Shown here: positions 47,615 to 60,240 of the stretch, in pieces
Layout of the letters: each line of letters starts with the position of its first letter
How positions within the stretch are numbered: the stretch's first letter is position 1
NCBI RefSeq assembly: GCF_000143535.2
Contig: NC_037312.1
Location: forward strand, 806,001 to 870,000
DNA from: Botrytis cinerea B05.10
Lineage: Eukaryota > Ascomycota > Leotiomycetes > Helotiales > Sclerotiniaceae
Length of the DNA: 64,000 bases
Reading direction: 5' to 3'
Program-made: the position numbers and the translations under genes
Notes under the pieces: model-generated
Told to the model about the DNA's origin: nothing
Databases searched by the model: none
The model's input: the letters and a program-made list of their open reading frames with translations, nothing else

Positions 47615-48203
47615 GTAGAGGATTCATGCGTGTGTGAGGTGCCTCATACAATTATTCCTAAGTTTAGGATACAGCCCTCGGGGGAGTGCAGGAAGTATAA
47701 TTATAAAAACTTTTGTTCACTTCACTTTCGCCATACCTCATTTGCATACCTAGCTAGTATTCTTGTGGGACTTAAGGAAAGAAGGAGCAGCGTTAAATTT
47801 GCGCCTTCATTGTTTGAATAAAGTGCAATGTTCGAGATGAATGAAACGTTCCAAATAATGTAAATAGTCCAATTGGATTAACACATCAGGCCTTTGATCC
47901 TTGGGCTACAGGCCAGACTACTAGAAGCCTTGAGTAAAGGTAACATTGAGTTCTTTACTATCACAGCTATGAGCTATTCAAGTAATCCCCGAACATGTCT
48001 CGGATCTGTTGTGTTTACAGATATCGATCAAACAGTTGGAATCCACAACAATTGTTGGTACATGCCCATCGGTACCCATATCTAAGATTTCTAGCAAACA
48101 GAGCGGTTTCCAATCTGATTTCTATAAAAAAAACACAGAACTATCTCCTCGAAACCTCATCAACCATCTAGACAAACATTTCCTCTTCACCGGTTACTTC
48201 AAA
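47615..48203. other. Intergenic region
   Basis: These 589 bases lie between two plus-strand genes. They hold the 3' UTR of the DUF7730-type gene and the upstream region of the thioesterase-like remnant. No frame is supported. Confidence 0.5.
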
Positions 48204-49004
48204 ATGTCGCAAAACGCCATCGAAACTCCACCCTCCCTCCCGGACGTCCTAGCCCAAAATATCACATGCATCAAGAAAGGAGAATGCGAGCTCGATCTAC
48301 CCAGCTCATTCAGCTTCGGTCCACGTGAGTGACATATCTCCAAATCCTGCATTCAGTATTCCCTTCCTAATCCTAACTAACAACCCCTCCCCCAGGAATT
48401 GTCGGAGGCCTAGTCATGTCCCTGCACCCCCCTCCTCACCACCGAAAACGGCCCGCACTGGATCTCCTACCAAACGCCCTACCGCCCCACCAGTTTCCGA
48501 CGCGTGCAATCCCATCTCAGATTTTCCGTGCCCCTCGCCCCCCAATCCCCCAGCATCCGCGATCAAAGGCTCACCCCCTCGCACTCCTCCACAAGTTTCA
48601 CAAGCGAATCCCTCAGTTTCCTCCTCGACATCTCCTTTCCCATTCTCGGTAATTTTTACCCCGAAAAGGCGCCTGGGGGACACGCCGCTACCGTGCAAGC
48701 AGGGCTGGAACAGAAGAGAGACCGAGAAATGGGTGTTGTGAAGATTGTTGACGCGGAATCTGGATCGTACCGAGCCCCCGCGATGATTACTTCTCTGGCG
48801 ACGAGTATTGAGATTAAGAAATTGTTGCCGCCGGGAGGAACGAAGTGGTTGTTTATGAGAGCGCAGGCGAAAGAGATTAAAGATGGAAGATTGAGTATGG
48901 AAGTTATGATGTTTGATGAGGGGATGGAATTGGTAGCGCTGAGTCAACAACTTTGTCCAATTATTGATTTTTCAAGAACTATGGCTAATAAGCAGAAGCT
49001 GTAA
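48204..49004 (+). pseudogene. Truncated, frame-broken thioesterase-like (double-hotdog) gene
   Basis: Exon one (48204-48324) encodes the typical start of fungal acyl-CoA thioesterase-like proteins, ending SFSFGPR, and the next exon begins at 48396 with IVGGLVM. From about 48,420 the homologous reading is in another frame: HWISYQTPYRP, SFRRVQSHLRF, FTSESLSFLLDISFP, TSLATSIEIKKLLPP, KWLFMRAQAKEIKDGRLSMEVMMFDEGMELVALSQQ, to the stop at 49004. In intact family members about a hundred residues of the first hotdog domain lie between these parts. Here they are missing and the frame is shifted. I could not restore the frame with a plausible intron. Hence a pseudogene, or an assembly error. The 48,380-48,660 stretch is unusually C-rich on the plus strand. 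Confidence 0.65.
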
Positions 49005-49215
49005 TATGTTTCCTGTGAGTATGGTGGGTGTGATGGCTGGTCAGTTTGATATTGCTTTCTTCACTTGATTTGCTATCTTGGTAAACTTAAAGACGCGTAA
49101 AAGTTGTAGAAAATTTCATCATAATAAATATCTATTTAATTGCTCAAAGAAACTCCTCCCAAATGCATCAACTAAGGTAAACTAGCATATTAAATATATG
49201 TAATGCCATATCCAC

Positions 49216-52200
49216 CTACAATGCCCACTCATTTATATCATCAGCAGACGTAACAAATGGTTCATCAATTCGTTTGATAGCAAAGTCGCTACAAAGAATA
49301 CTGTTTCTTGAGTTAGCAAGACAAGACACGCCACCAATATGATAGAAAAACTTACCAAGCACTAGCTACCAAACCATCCAACTCTGCAATCAGCGCCTCC
49401 CTCTTCGCTCCCATAACCATGCCTTTACTGATCGACATCTGCACTTCTCTAATCCTCTTTGCTTTACTAACTCCCACCTGATCCATAACTCTCTTGCCTA
49501 AGCAATCGCTATGAAAAGCATGCTGACAAGGAAATACAAAGAACTGTCTACTCAGCAACGGTAAGGTGCACACGTAGCATTTTTCACCCGGTTCCACAAT
49601 TGCATAGCGTTGATCGAGGGCGGCAATATCAATCTTAATATTAGTAGCCGTTTGAGAGGATTCGTCCATTTCCTTCTTGAGAGAATCGATATTACGACTA
49701 TAATCTTCGAGCGCTGCGCATATTTCTTCCTTGAAATCATCTATGACGACAAAATCTGGAAAGAAAGGAATCAAGTCTTCGATTTTGAGAAGGTCACAAC
49801 GTTTGAGGAATTCAATAGCGGTTTTGATGCCATTTGATTGAGAAATTACTTTTTTGGCCACGGCGAGCCAGAGTTTTTTTCGTAATGGAGGATTTGAAAG
49901 AGGACGATCGGCAACGAGTGAGGCGAGATCTATCTCTGAATGTGCGAGAGCGAGTTCTACTGCTTGTAGATATTGTCCCATGGTGCTGTATATGTGTACA
50001 CATGATTGAACTCGCGAGTGCTGAATGCAGAGTCGAAGAGCAAAGTCTGAATCAAAACTTGGCTCATCACCTTGTGATTCGAGATATGAAAGGAGGGCCG
50101 ATTCATCCTTTGATGGATGAGAGGCATAAATTGAAATTAATGTATTATGTACGGCCGCATCGGTTGAGTTTAGGTGATTGATGACATGTAGAAGGTAACG
50201 GATGGCTTGGTTTTGAGAGAGAGACCCCTGAAAATACTTGTCGTAGTTCAGTAAGGCTGGAATGAGATTCCGAGGCTTCAAGTCCGAGTGTCTTATAAGA
50301 ATATCTACAAGATCAGTGGCTACATGTGTCATGAGTCCACTGCTGTATCTGTAAAAGATTTCCGGTGCTGTCTGCTTCTTTAATACATTCAACGCCTCCT
50401 TCCAACGTTCTCTCTGAATCCAATAGGAGAGAACGTAATTGTAATCGTTTACAGCACTAGCATAGAAAAGGAGTTCATCTTCTCTGCCGTGACTGCTGAT
50501 TATATCGTAGGTGGTCTTCTTGTCAAGGTCACTCTTGTATTTTGTGACGAAATCTTGATATTCAGTTCGAATTGTGTCTAATTGATTTCTCGTCTCTGTG
50601 GGATTCAAATTCTCAGATAACTCCGCTTTAGTGACGATCATATCGTCAAGGGAGTTAAGCTTCGACATAAAAATCTCAACAAGCCAACTCGCAATCATGA
50701 TGCGTTGCATAATTGAGGCCTTTCTGTAAGTTGTGAGTTTTGTAAGGAGATACTTTCGTAAGGCATCTTGCTGATCGTTATCAACGAATGTGAGTGCAAC
50801 TTGTTCAAACGGTTTGCTACTCTTTCCATAAACCCCTGCAGCTTCGAGATATGAGCCCTTGCTAATGAGATAGTCACCAGATGCTGTGGCTACAGCATCT
50901 TTCTGAGCTGGCCCTTTAGCATAACGTAGAGCTGCATCAAAATGTTCTGTCTGCAGCATAACTTTCCACACATCTCTATCTTCGTCTGTGACAACAATTT
51001 CATAAATTTCTTGTGTAGTGAAGAGCCAAAATGTGTTCTTCTCCTGATCAGCGAACAGTCCCAGTGCTTGTTGGCCAGGTTCCAAGACCACTTGATCAAA
51101 TATCACTCTATCATCAAGTCGATTAACGGCAACAACACGCCCCCCAATCAGATGAAGAATATGCCATTGAGTCAACGCAATCGAATCGATTGAATCTGGA
51201 ACTGGCTTCTTGCGACCCATCGAGTTCTCTGAAGCTGGCAATTGAGATCTAGGTAGCAATTTCGCCTCGGTAAACAATCTTGCACCCAAATCCGAGGTTG
51301 CAGGTGTAGTCATTAATGTACCGTAGTATACACCTTGTGATGATAACCATGCAAAGGTACGATCTGGGGTCAAACTTTCCATAGACGCAGAGTCGGGATG
51401 ATTTGGAGACACTACAAGAGAAGAAGCTGCAGTTGTAGATATCCTAGACAACTCATGAACCGTGGGTTGTTCCGTCTCAAAAAGCCGTGTAAATATTGAT
51501 GCACCTCCTTCATGTGCCACCCGGCCAATCTTGCCTATCAAGTGAAGCACCCGACTTTGTGTAGCTACCATTACTCGTCGAACTTCTTTGGCGTCAGGTC
51601 TACCAGTAACAAGATCCACCCATAGTCCAGTAACAGGTCCATCTGGAAGCCTCATAAGGGCTTTTAGGTACTTGTCCTCCTTACGGTAAAATTCCGTAGC
51701 TGTTTCGATATACCCTTCATAGATCATTCCATCCGAAGTCCCAATAAGTATTTCCCTGGTCGAGGATGTCGGTAACGAGGGATTCCAGGCAATACATTCT
51801 ATCGATACACCTCGTAGTCGTGAAAGGGGCCTGGGCTGCCTGGATTGTGTATGGAGGTAATAGTTTTCCCCTTGTGAAGTACATATGATCAGATGTGAAG
51901 CTGTTGGGTCAAGAAACATGCGCCGTATCACTCCAACTTCCGAGGTCTTTTTAGGAAGGTCAATGTCTAGTTTAACAGTCAGCTAGCGGGTCAAAGGGAC
52001 AGAAAGGGCTTAAAGTCTCACCATCTATATCTGCAGGATTATCCAGGTCGATTCGGAGAATCCTGCCATTCGAAAGTGCCAGAACCAGGACATTGTTTGC
52101 AACCTGCGCCGCTACAAAGTCGGAGGCTATAGAGAATTGAAGTTGTACTTTTTCGACATTAAATATTGGAAGCGCGATCTCATTGAGATTGAGATCTTGT

Positions 52201-52244
52201 AGATTTCTTGCGGCTACATAGCCGCTTGACGGGTCGAGAGCCAT
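49216..52244 (-). CDS. VPS18: Vacuolar sorting protein VPS18 (PEP3)
   Basis: Three minus-strand exons (52022-52244, 49356-51966, 49216-49300) encode 972 residues, close to human VPS18. VPS18 is a core subunit of the HOPS and CORVET tethering complexes at vacuoles and endosomes. The N-terminal half is a beta-propeller (IAWNPSLPTSSTREILIGTSDGMIYEGYI), followed by the alpha-solenoid, and a C-terminal RING-H2: C871, C874, C888, H890, H893, C896 in CYVCTLP...FPCQHAFHSDC, then C945 and C948 in CILC. The last two ligands are supplied by the small 3' exon, so the splice there is needed for an intact RING. The stop is 211 bp from the thioesterase-like remnant. Confidence 0.96.
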
Positions 52245-54952
52245 CCGTCGTTGTTATATGAGCTACCTCATGGTCGTTGAGCCCAAGGCTGTAATTCGCT
52301 GTCCAAGGCTGGCAAGCCATAGCTTCAACTTGCACTTGGTGACTTAATGGTAGGCCGTATTGATATCACGTGATTAACGGTCATACCACTATCGTTTATA
52401 TCGTCCTTGTGCAGAGTGAGGGATACGAGGCTTCTTATTTTGCGGGTAATAGCATTTTATCATCCTGAATGCGGTGTATCTATATACAGCATCTAATTTG
52501 AAGTTCTACAACATACAACTTGGAGTTTCCTTCAGGCTGAAGAATTCTGCTCAGGTCTGGTTAGGATTAAACAATGACAAATGATAGACCTACCCTTTCC
52601 ACAGAAATAATACTTTTTGTTCTCCTATTGCAAACACTGCCGGTACGGGACAGCTGATCTTTACTTCTACGAGGCTGTGTATCTAAACCCAAAACGACAA
52701 CTCTCTGATGTCACCTCGAAGCACGCACTCGTGAAATGGCTATGGATTCCACAGCATGATTCATCTCGTATGTCAAATCTGAATACATTTTCCTGCAGCT
52801 TACGACCACTCTTGGTGGTACCGGTACGTGTTGGTAGCTACAACCCTCGTGGTCCGAGGTCGTTAGCATCTGTCGTGCTGTCTCGAGGTTTCCGGGAGAG
52901 AGTAAATACCCTCTCCCGGTCCTCCCACTAATCCCACTGGGGTAGTCCTAGATCCCAATGCGAAGCATAATTGTAATCTGTATCGGCGGGACGACCTGGT
53001 ATGGAACCTGCTAGTCAGACTAAGCCAGTCCACTTCTTGAGTTGCCGATTTTTGTCCATCTGTGCGGAATCTTGAATACGAAGTCAAACGTCAGCAGGAA
53101 AAGTTTGGAACCCCCTCGGCCTGGGAATTGAGTTTGTGAGCACAGTGAATTTCGGGGGATCTTGGCTCAGCAATATTGAAGATATATTTCCATGGGCAGG
53201 GCAGGGACGCAAAATTCCTCCGGCTCTTGGAAAGTCAAGGTGTCAAATGGGGGCGGAGGTTTCACCACCCCTGAGCCAAAATAGGAAAACAGTGTTTATA
53301 ATATATTTCGATTTGTGGGGGCTTCACATGCCACCAATACTATGTTTAGATCAGTAGGAATGAAAAGATATTGGAGAAGATGATAGGCTAAGAAAGGTCG
53401 AGAGACAGGGGATATCGAGGCAACCGTGATGTAGCATTGAGAAAAAGAGATTAAGAATGCATGAAACGAGTTTTGATAAGGAGCATCTTCTTTCTTCTTC
53501 AGACGAACTCCAACAGGTGAGCTCATATCTTCAGATATAGTGTAGATCATGCTGGAAAGGAAATGATGCTTTGTGTTGTACGGCCGACCCAGGCCAAAAG
53601 AAAGGAAGACGTCGAGACTGATGATGCGTAAAAACTTTGTCAAACAAGCCAAAGACGACGCGAAAGAGGAGTTGAAACAAGCATACCGAATATCAATGTT
53701 TTATGGATCCGCATCTGGAAGGATCTTTTTGCGGCTTTTGAAAGCAACGTAGTAACCTTTGATTTCCAAGAAAAAACAGAGTTACATGAGAGTACATGAG
53801 AGTACATGAAAGTAGCACCTATGTACAAGTGTTCACGACATGATTCCTTTTCTCGGTAGTCGAGAATTTCGAATAAGTCCGTATGGATTCCAAGACTAAT
53901 GCTCTAGCGAATAATGCCATTGGTCCAGAGAGCTCCTCCTATCTTTTGTCAATGCTTTCGCGACCCTTGGAGTTTCATAATTGATCTACGGTCATTAGGA
54001 TTAGATCATTGGACCATTTCTCAAACATCAAACAGAATCATCATCAAGATCACCAACTGAATGGTGCCGGTATTCTATCACGCCCATTGACAGCGGCAAA
54101 TCAAGGAGCGACCCTCGCCTCCGAAAAGGGTTGTTTATTTATCGTCAAGATAGTTTGCTCACCCGGCGATTGCCTTTGGGCCCTTTTCATGTTGGGCTCG
54201 ATGCTACTCGCGATTAGGGCATATATCATCATGTGGGCAGTCAGTAGCTCTGTATAATTGTGGATTGCACGAAAGTGTGGGTAGCTTACGGTTGGAGGTC
54301 GGAGGAAAGATAAACTTGTTGTAATGGGCAGTCGCAGGATGTCGCCGCCACTGGAGTGATGCATGGTCTAGCCATAACCATACGGCGGTTTAGCGAGAGC
54401 TCATCGGCAGGTTCATGCTGATAATACGATCCTACGAATGGTTCTTCTGTTCTCTCCATCTTCGCATTGGGTATTCTTATTACGACAATGGCATGTACGT
54501 AGTGTAGGCAGGGCAGGCATGACATACCACGTATTGGTCCACAGTGTACTGTGTAGATGAGAAGATATAAAGTCTGTGGAATATTCAGATGATGCGGTAC
54601 CTCTGAACAACCCTCCAATTTTCCGAATTACCATTTGACACTAGTCGACGCTTCACTTTGGAGTATTTTTCCGACTTTCTTTTTTAAGTTTTTTCCCTCT
54701 CTGGCACTGACAGCTAAGATCCCTAAGGCTGTCTGGTTTATGATGCTATTTTCCGGAGCCACTCTCCCCCGACCATTCGCGCGCACAAGCTATTTGGACC
54801 AACCGACTTTGGGGCGTTTCATATCTCTCTAGGTAAAAGTAATCAGCGACTATCAAACGCCGTGAGTCCATGCCGAAACCAATTGAAAGTGGAAGATCGG
54901 GGTCGTCTCTAGGACGACCAAAAAGTTGAGACTGTGCGATATTTTGAAGGGA

Positions 54953-54984
54953 GGAGGCAAAGAGGCAAAGAGGCAAAGAGGCAA
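54953..54984. repeat. GAGGCAAA octamer tandem repeat
   Basis: Four copies of an eight-base GAGGCAAA unit are read directly in the VPS18-STE11 gap. Confidence 0.85.
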
Positions 54985-55187
54985 ATTATTTATCCCGACA
55001 AATAAGATTTATGAAAGTATTCAGCTTTTTATATTCATCTGACTACCTACCCACCGATTGCATGAAAATTTGTTGCCAGCGCATAAGGTAGAAATCTGGT
55101 AGGATATACTGTATGTACATGTGCGGCCTTTGGGATCGCTATGTCTTTCCTTGTTTTTCTCGAGAGATGGGGATGAACACACATACA

Positions 55188-55222
55188 GACAGACAAGCAG
55201 ACAGACAGACAGACAGACAGAC
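55188..55222. repeat. (ACAG)n microsatellite
   Basis: About eight ACAG units with one interruption are seen on the plus strand, immediately before CCGACTGTACC. It lies in non-coding DNA. Confidence 0.85.
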
Positions 55223-55805
55223 CGACTGTACCGAAATTCCTCAAACATTGGATCGTCCAGGGTCCATCGTCCATCGTCCCTCATCCATCTATTTTTTTTA
55301 ATTCAAAGCATGGGGAAAAGTGGTGGTTACTCACTAGAAGTATCGATAACGGTATTCGTTAGTTGAATAAATTTGGATGAAGCCCTATCTATCGTCCTCA
55401 GACCCTCTCTGTCTTTAAGCCCGCTGGCCTGAAGGTCTCTCTCTCTTGAGTCTTCACCCTCGTAATGAGGAACAGAAACGCAAATCCAATCCCCACCTCA
55501 CATGATCTAGATGAATCGGTTTTGTTTTCCGGAGAAACATTTGGAGTCATCCTACATGTTTGCCGAGTAGAAGCATCGCATCCCCAGTAGTTTCCGACGC
55601 ATTTTGACCGATATGGAATGTTAGATTATGTTGATATGCTTCCTCCATCAGTTGCTGCGATCTAGAATGATTTTAGTTGCAGAGTCCAAAGTAGAACTGC
55701 AGATAGCAGCAGCTCAAGTCGCATACGGGCTTACCGCAGGGTGCTAAGAGTTAAGTAGGAATAAGTAGGTAGGCGGCTCGGTAAGGAAAGTTGTGAGTAA
55801 AACTC

Positions 55806-55976
55806 GCTGTCTAGCTGTGTAGCTGTTTATAACTGTCTATAACTGTCTAGCTGTCTATAACTGTCTAGCTGTCTATAACTGTCTACCTGTCTATAACTGT
55901 CTACCTGTCCATAACTGTCTACCTGTCCATAACTGTCTACAACTGTCTACCTGTCTACCTGTCTATAATTGTCTAC
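55806..55976. repeat. Compound minisatellite, CTGTCTATAA + CTGTCTAG/C units
   Basis: The array alternates a 10-base unit (CTGTCTATAA) and an 8-base unit (CTGTCTAG or CTGTCTAC), giving an 18-bp higher-order period across about 170 bp. A CTGTCCATAA variant appears in the later copies, and the ends are degenerate. It lies about 1.3 kb upstream of the STE11 start, in the gap between VPS18 and STE11. Confidence 0.88.
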
Positions 55977-57285
55977 TCCACACCCATCTACCCAATAATC
56001 ACAAGCAGCAAAGCACACTTTGCTAGTATCTACATTCTCCACACTGTGCAAAAAGTTCTCTGGGAAAAGGCTTGAAAGATGCATAATCATTCCACCCTTG
56101 ACCATATTGAGTTAATCTTATGATTACGCCTTTTCCTCTCTTTGCCTTAGCATGTACATGTCTGTTCAATCCCTGTTCCCTTCATCTTCATCCCAAGGCA
56201 AATCAGAACGGGTCTGACTATCCTCACTCATCGCCTCTCTTCCCTTTTTTTCCTTGGATCCACTCATGCAAAACGTAGCGTGATAGCTTACTTTGGCAGC
56301 CGCGTCCATAATTGTCTCAGAAAAGACCTTAATCAAAGTTCGTATATCGTGGATTCGTGGATGCGTGGTGAAGCCAGTCGTCGCTCCCTTCAATCAGCGT
56401 CGAACCTTGAATCAGACCTTACTTGACTTGCGTCGAGGCAATAAATAAAGCGAAACCCAAGCATTCGGTCGGTCATTATTCATTGCAAGCTTGGATCGAA
56501 GTGAGCCGGCCTATAGCGACGTGCAAATATTGACACTTCTTCTTTATTTTATTCATCTAATCCATTTTCTTCCTCGTTTCTTGAGGAAACGCCGACCGAC
56601 CTATTCCTAATCCATACCCTCAACACCTTCCTTGGATTCCCCTCTGAGTCTGAGCCTCTCCACTTGCACTTCAAAACTTAACTCACAACAACAATCCACC
56701 TCAGACTGGCCCAATCCCCAATCCCCAATCCCAAATCCCACTCACATGGGCACGCTCGCACGCACTTGTACTTGCACTGGCATTACTCTTACCCAGCCCT
56801 CCAGCACCTCCACCTCCTGCCTCGCAGTGTCTGTTCTTTAAATTCTATCCCGCCCCAACTCCACGGCCCACGAATCTTCGATAGATCTTTACCAGGTGTT
56901 ATATCTATAAACTCTTATTAAAATAGATCCTGGAAGATCTATATCGGCCATACAAGGAACGGCATACCGTGCAACACAATCATTGAGCAATTGAGCATTC
57001 ACTCGCATACATATAAAGTACCGGCCTACCTACCCACGCAAGAAAAAAGAAGTCCTACACCACTTCAACTCGCTCCATCCACCCTCTCGACACTCCCTTT
57101 GAAGCGTTTGATCTTCAACCTTTCAAACAAACAACTGCCATCTGATCTTTGCATTCATTCGCCGGACCTCAGCTTTTCTGTCTCGTTTTCGCAAATAATT
57201 ATCTCGCCAAGTTTATCCACTTTCACTCCCAATTCGCACCTGCTTTTCCAAATCGATTTCGTACATTTAATCAACAACCAGCTTC

Positions 57286-57323
57286 ATGCCTATTTAATGA
57301 CATCCGCGCAATGGCAATGCTAG
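57286..57323 (+). promoter_or_regulatory. Two short uORFs at the STE11 start
   Basis: After a stretch of 537 bases without ATG, two upstream ORFs appear just before STE11. The first is 57286-57297 (three codons then TAA). Its stop overlaps the start of the second (TAATG), which runs 57297-57323 (eight codons then TAG) in a frame different from STE11 and covers the STE11 ATG at 57311. If transcribed, this arrangement should lower translation of the kinase or make it depend on leaky scanning. Confidence 0.5.
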
Positions 57324-60240
57324 CTTCAAAGAATCCCTTTCCCGCATCGCTGGGCCCGTCCTCGTCTTCCTTCTCTTCTAATTCACAAACGGCCACTGCT
57401 CAGTCGAGTAGAAGAGCGCCCGCCATGTTGGCCACAAATCAAACATTCGCGAGCCCTACAGAATCTGAGTTTTCAGATGTTGACGGTCCAGAGTCGGCGA
57501 AACGATGGGACGAGGATCAAGTTGGCGATTGGCTAAGGAGTGTCAACTGCGGCGATTATGAGAAGTTATTCAAGAAGAACAATATAAATGGCGAGAATCT
57601 TTTGGAGATGGACAAAGCAGTCCTTCAGGAAATGGGCATTGAAAAGATAGGAGATCGCGTTCGTTTATTCTTGGGCATCAAGAAGCTCAGGACCAAGGCG
57701 TATGCCAATCAGAAGAAAAGAAATAGGGTAAGCATCCGTTTGTTTCTCGTTGCAGCGGATCGATATTGATGATTCAATCACAGGACTCTTTTGCGACCTT
57801 GGATACCTTTGCACACACTCCATCTTCCTCTGGTTCACCTCGTCCCACAAACTCCGCAAGTCGGAACATGTCTACATCTACCAATAAAAGGTTCTCAAGG
57901 CAGTTTGATACATTCAATACCGCTACAGCGATTCCCGAGAACGTTAGCAAGCCAGTTTCGCGACCTGTCTCACCTTTAACAAACTCTGAAGTTCGGCCTG
58001 TACGACAACAGCAAAGATATGGTATCATGAGCCCGGCAGAACAAATGAAGCGAGACCAAAACCAAGGATACTTTAATGGATCAAGTAACATTAGCATACC
58101 AGGCAGCGCTGCAACTATTTCCGGAAGACGTCCCACCACTCCATCTGATCCCACACAACCACAGATAGCTCGGCTAGCTACTGGACATACTCGAGCCAAT
58201 CCCAGTATCGACGGCTCACTCATGGCTTCATTGCCAACAAACCAAGATGTCATCAGGGTGATATCTTCCAAAGGTGTCACAAAGGTGGTCAAGGTTGCAG
58301 ATTGTAGCTCTTGTGACGAGGTAATGCGATTGACTCTGAGAAAATTTGGCTACCGTGAGGATCACGATCGGAACTATTGTTTCTGGGTTCTTGCTGGTGT
58401 TGATCCGGATCCTAGCCAATGCCGTCGATTGCCAGAAGCCGAACTCTGGCGTATCATCAAAGATCAAAAGAGGGCAGAAAGAAACCGACTTATCTTGCGA
58501 AAGATACACGCAGGCGAACCTGGTGACGACGAGCTGCAGCGAGCCGCTAGCATCGCATTGGAGGAGGCTACCACAACTCATAATCGCGCCATTGAAACAT
58601 CTGATAACAAGCGCAGTCAACTCAAAGTTCAGAAAATGCTCGGAGAAACCTGGAATGACAATCTTCAGCACCCACTATCACCCGCCTCGTTTCAATCCAC
58701 TGGATCAAATTTGTCCATTACCGAGAGGGAACGTAATGTATATAATGCGGCTAAGGATCTTGAAAGGCCATTGCCAGCCGACTCGAGGGAGAGCTCAAGA
58801 CATAAGGCCAGCAAGAAAGGTGGCGGTCTACGTCACTTCTTTGGACAAAGGCCTCCAAGTGAATTGATCACATCGGATTTGACGACATACTTCCCCGACC
58901 ATCCTCGCGAAGAGATTGATCGTACTGCCAGACTTTCATTGCGGAGATCCACTCGTCTTAGTAAGGTCAACAGTCGTTTGAGCGTTGCCAGTAATTTGAG
59001 CTTTGCTTCGAGCGTAGCTGATGCACCTCCAATGCCAACAATTGCCGATACTTGGCTCATGGGCAATAGCCAATTAGCAAAAATTAGGCCATTAGACCTT
59101 TCGAGGGCAACTAGTAGTCGATTTAGAGATTCGGTAGCTTCTTCATTACTTGACATCGTCCAAGAAGAATCACCAACCGAGCCAAATCGCAAATCTTATG
59201 TCTCATTTGCGACTGACAGCGGATCTGACACTACCAATGTTAATGTAACTACCGACGATTCAAGTAGCGTGAGAGATAGCTACTTTGAAGACGGCAGCAC
59301 AGAAGCTGGAGATTCTCTGAAAGAGATTACTCAAGCTCTGAATAATGATGGTGAGGAACTGGATGAGGAACTGGAGAGTTTCCTGCAGGGTGACTCTTGG
59401 GATGACAGTAAATGGATGAAGGGTGCACTCATTGGTCAAGGTTCCTTTGGTAGTGTTTTCCTGGCTCTGCATGCTGTCACTGGTGAACTGCTTGCGGTCA
59501 AGCAAGTCGAGACACCTTCGCCAAGTACAGACAGTAAAAACGATGCTCGCAAAAAGAGTATGATTGACGCTTTGAAGCGCGAGATCAGTTTCCTCCGCGA
59601 CCTCCAGCACCCCAACATCGTCCAATACCTTGGAGCAAGTTCATCTGACAAACATCTCAACATTTTCCTCGAATATGTACCTGGTGGTTCTGTTCAAACC
59701 ATGCTTAATTCTTATGGAGCATTGGGGGAGCCTTTAATTCGAAGTTTTGTGCGACAAATCGTTACTGGCTTGGCCTATCTCCATGGTAAAGACATTATTC
59801 ACAGAGATATCAAAGGGGCAAATATTCTTGTTGACAACAAGGGTGGAATCAAAATTTCTGATTTTGGAATCTCGAAGAAGATTGAGGCATCAAATCTTCT
59901 CAATGGACCTGGCAACAACAAGAACCGACCTTCTCTACAAGGTTCTGTCTTCTGGATGGCACCTGAGGTCGTCAAACAAACCGCCTATACACGCAAAGCA
60001 GATATCTGGTCGCTCGGCTGCCTTGTCATTGAGATGATGACAGGCACTCACCCATTCCCCGATTGCTCTCAACTGCAGGCCATCTTCAAGATTGGTGGTG
60101 CAAGAATTAGTCCTACAGTACCGGATGAGGCTAGCCCCGATGCAAAGATCTTTTTGGCTTCAACTTTTGAAGTTGAACATACTAAACGACCAAGTGCTGA
60201 CGAGTTGTTACTCAGCCCATTTTTAAACCCAATCACTTGA
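57311..60240 (+). CDS. STE11: MAPKKK STE11
   Basis: Two exons (57311-57727 and 57784-60240) with a 56-nt intron give 957 residues. STE11 phosphorylates the MAPKK Ste7 in the pheromone/filamentation (Fus3/Kss1-type) cascade, which in plant-associated ascomycetes controls host penetration and mating. Domains in order: SAM domain from about residue 66 (WDEDQVGDWLRSV to RVRLFLGIKKLR) for Ste50 binding; Ras-binding-like region at about 290-385 (DVIRVISSKGVTKVVKV, TLRKFGYREDHDRNYCFWVL); a Ser-rich linker; kinase domain from about 683 with GQGSFG, Lys712 in AVKQVE, Asp814 in HRDIKGAN, Asp832 in DFGISKK, and GSVFWMAPEV. It ends SPFLNPIT. ATG 57311 is the first in-frame ATG. Confidence 0.96.

Larger units (their letters stand above)
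52245..57310. other. Five-kilobase gap without a recognisable gene
   Basis: This divergent gap lies between the VPS18 and STE11 starts. Open frames are short and unsupported; a minus-strand frame at 56166-56393 has some acidic character but no family features. Repeats include GAGGCAAA octamers (about 54953-54984), ACAG tetramers (about 55188-55222) and an 18-bp compound minisatellite (55806-55976). From 56749 to 57285 the plus strand contains no ATG, consistent with a long STE11 leader. The remainder may hold regulatory DNA or non-coding transcripts, which sequence alone cannot show. Confidence 0.55.

Noticed and set aside
48414..48950. Minus-strand frame of 178 codons with Gly-rich text
   Set aside because: It is antisense to the thioesterase-like remnant. 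The plus-strand translation carries the recognisable family motifs.
56166..56393. Minus-strand frame of 75 codons with an acidic end
   Set aside because: No upstream or downstream exon could be joined convincingly and no family is recognisable.
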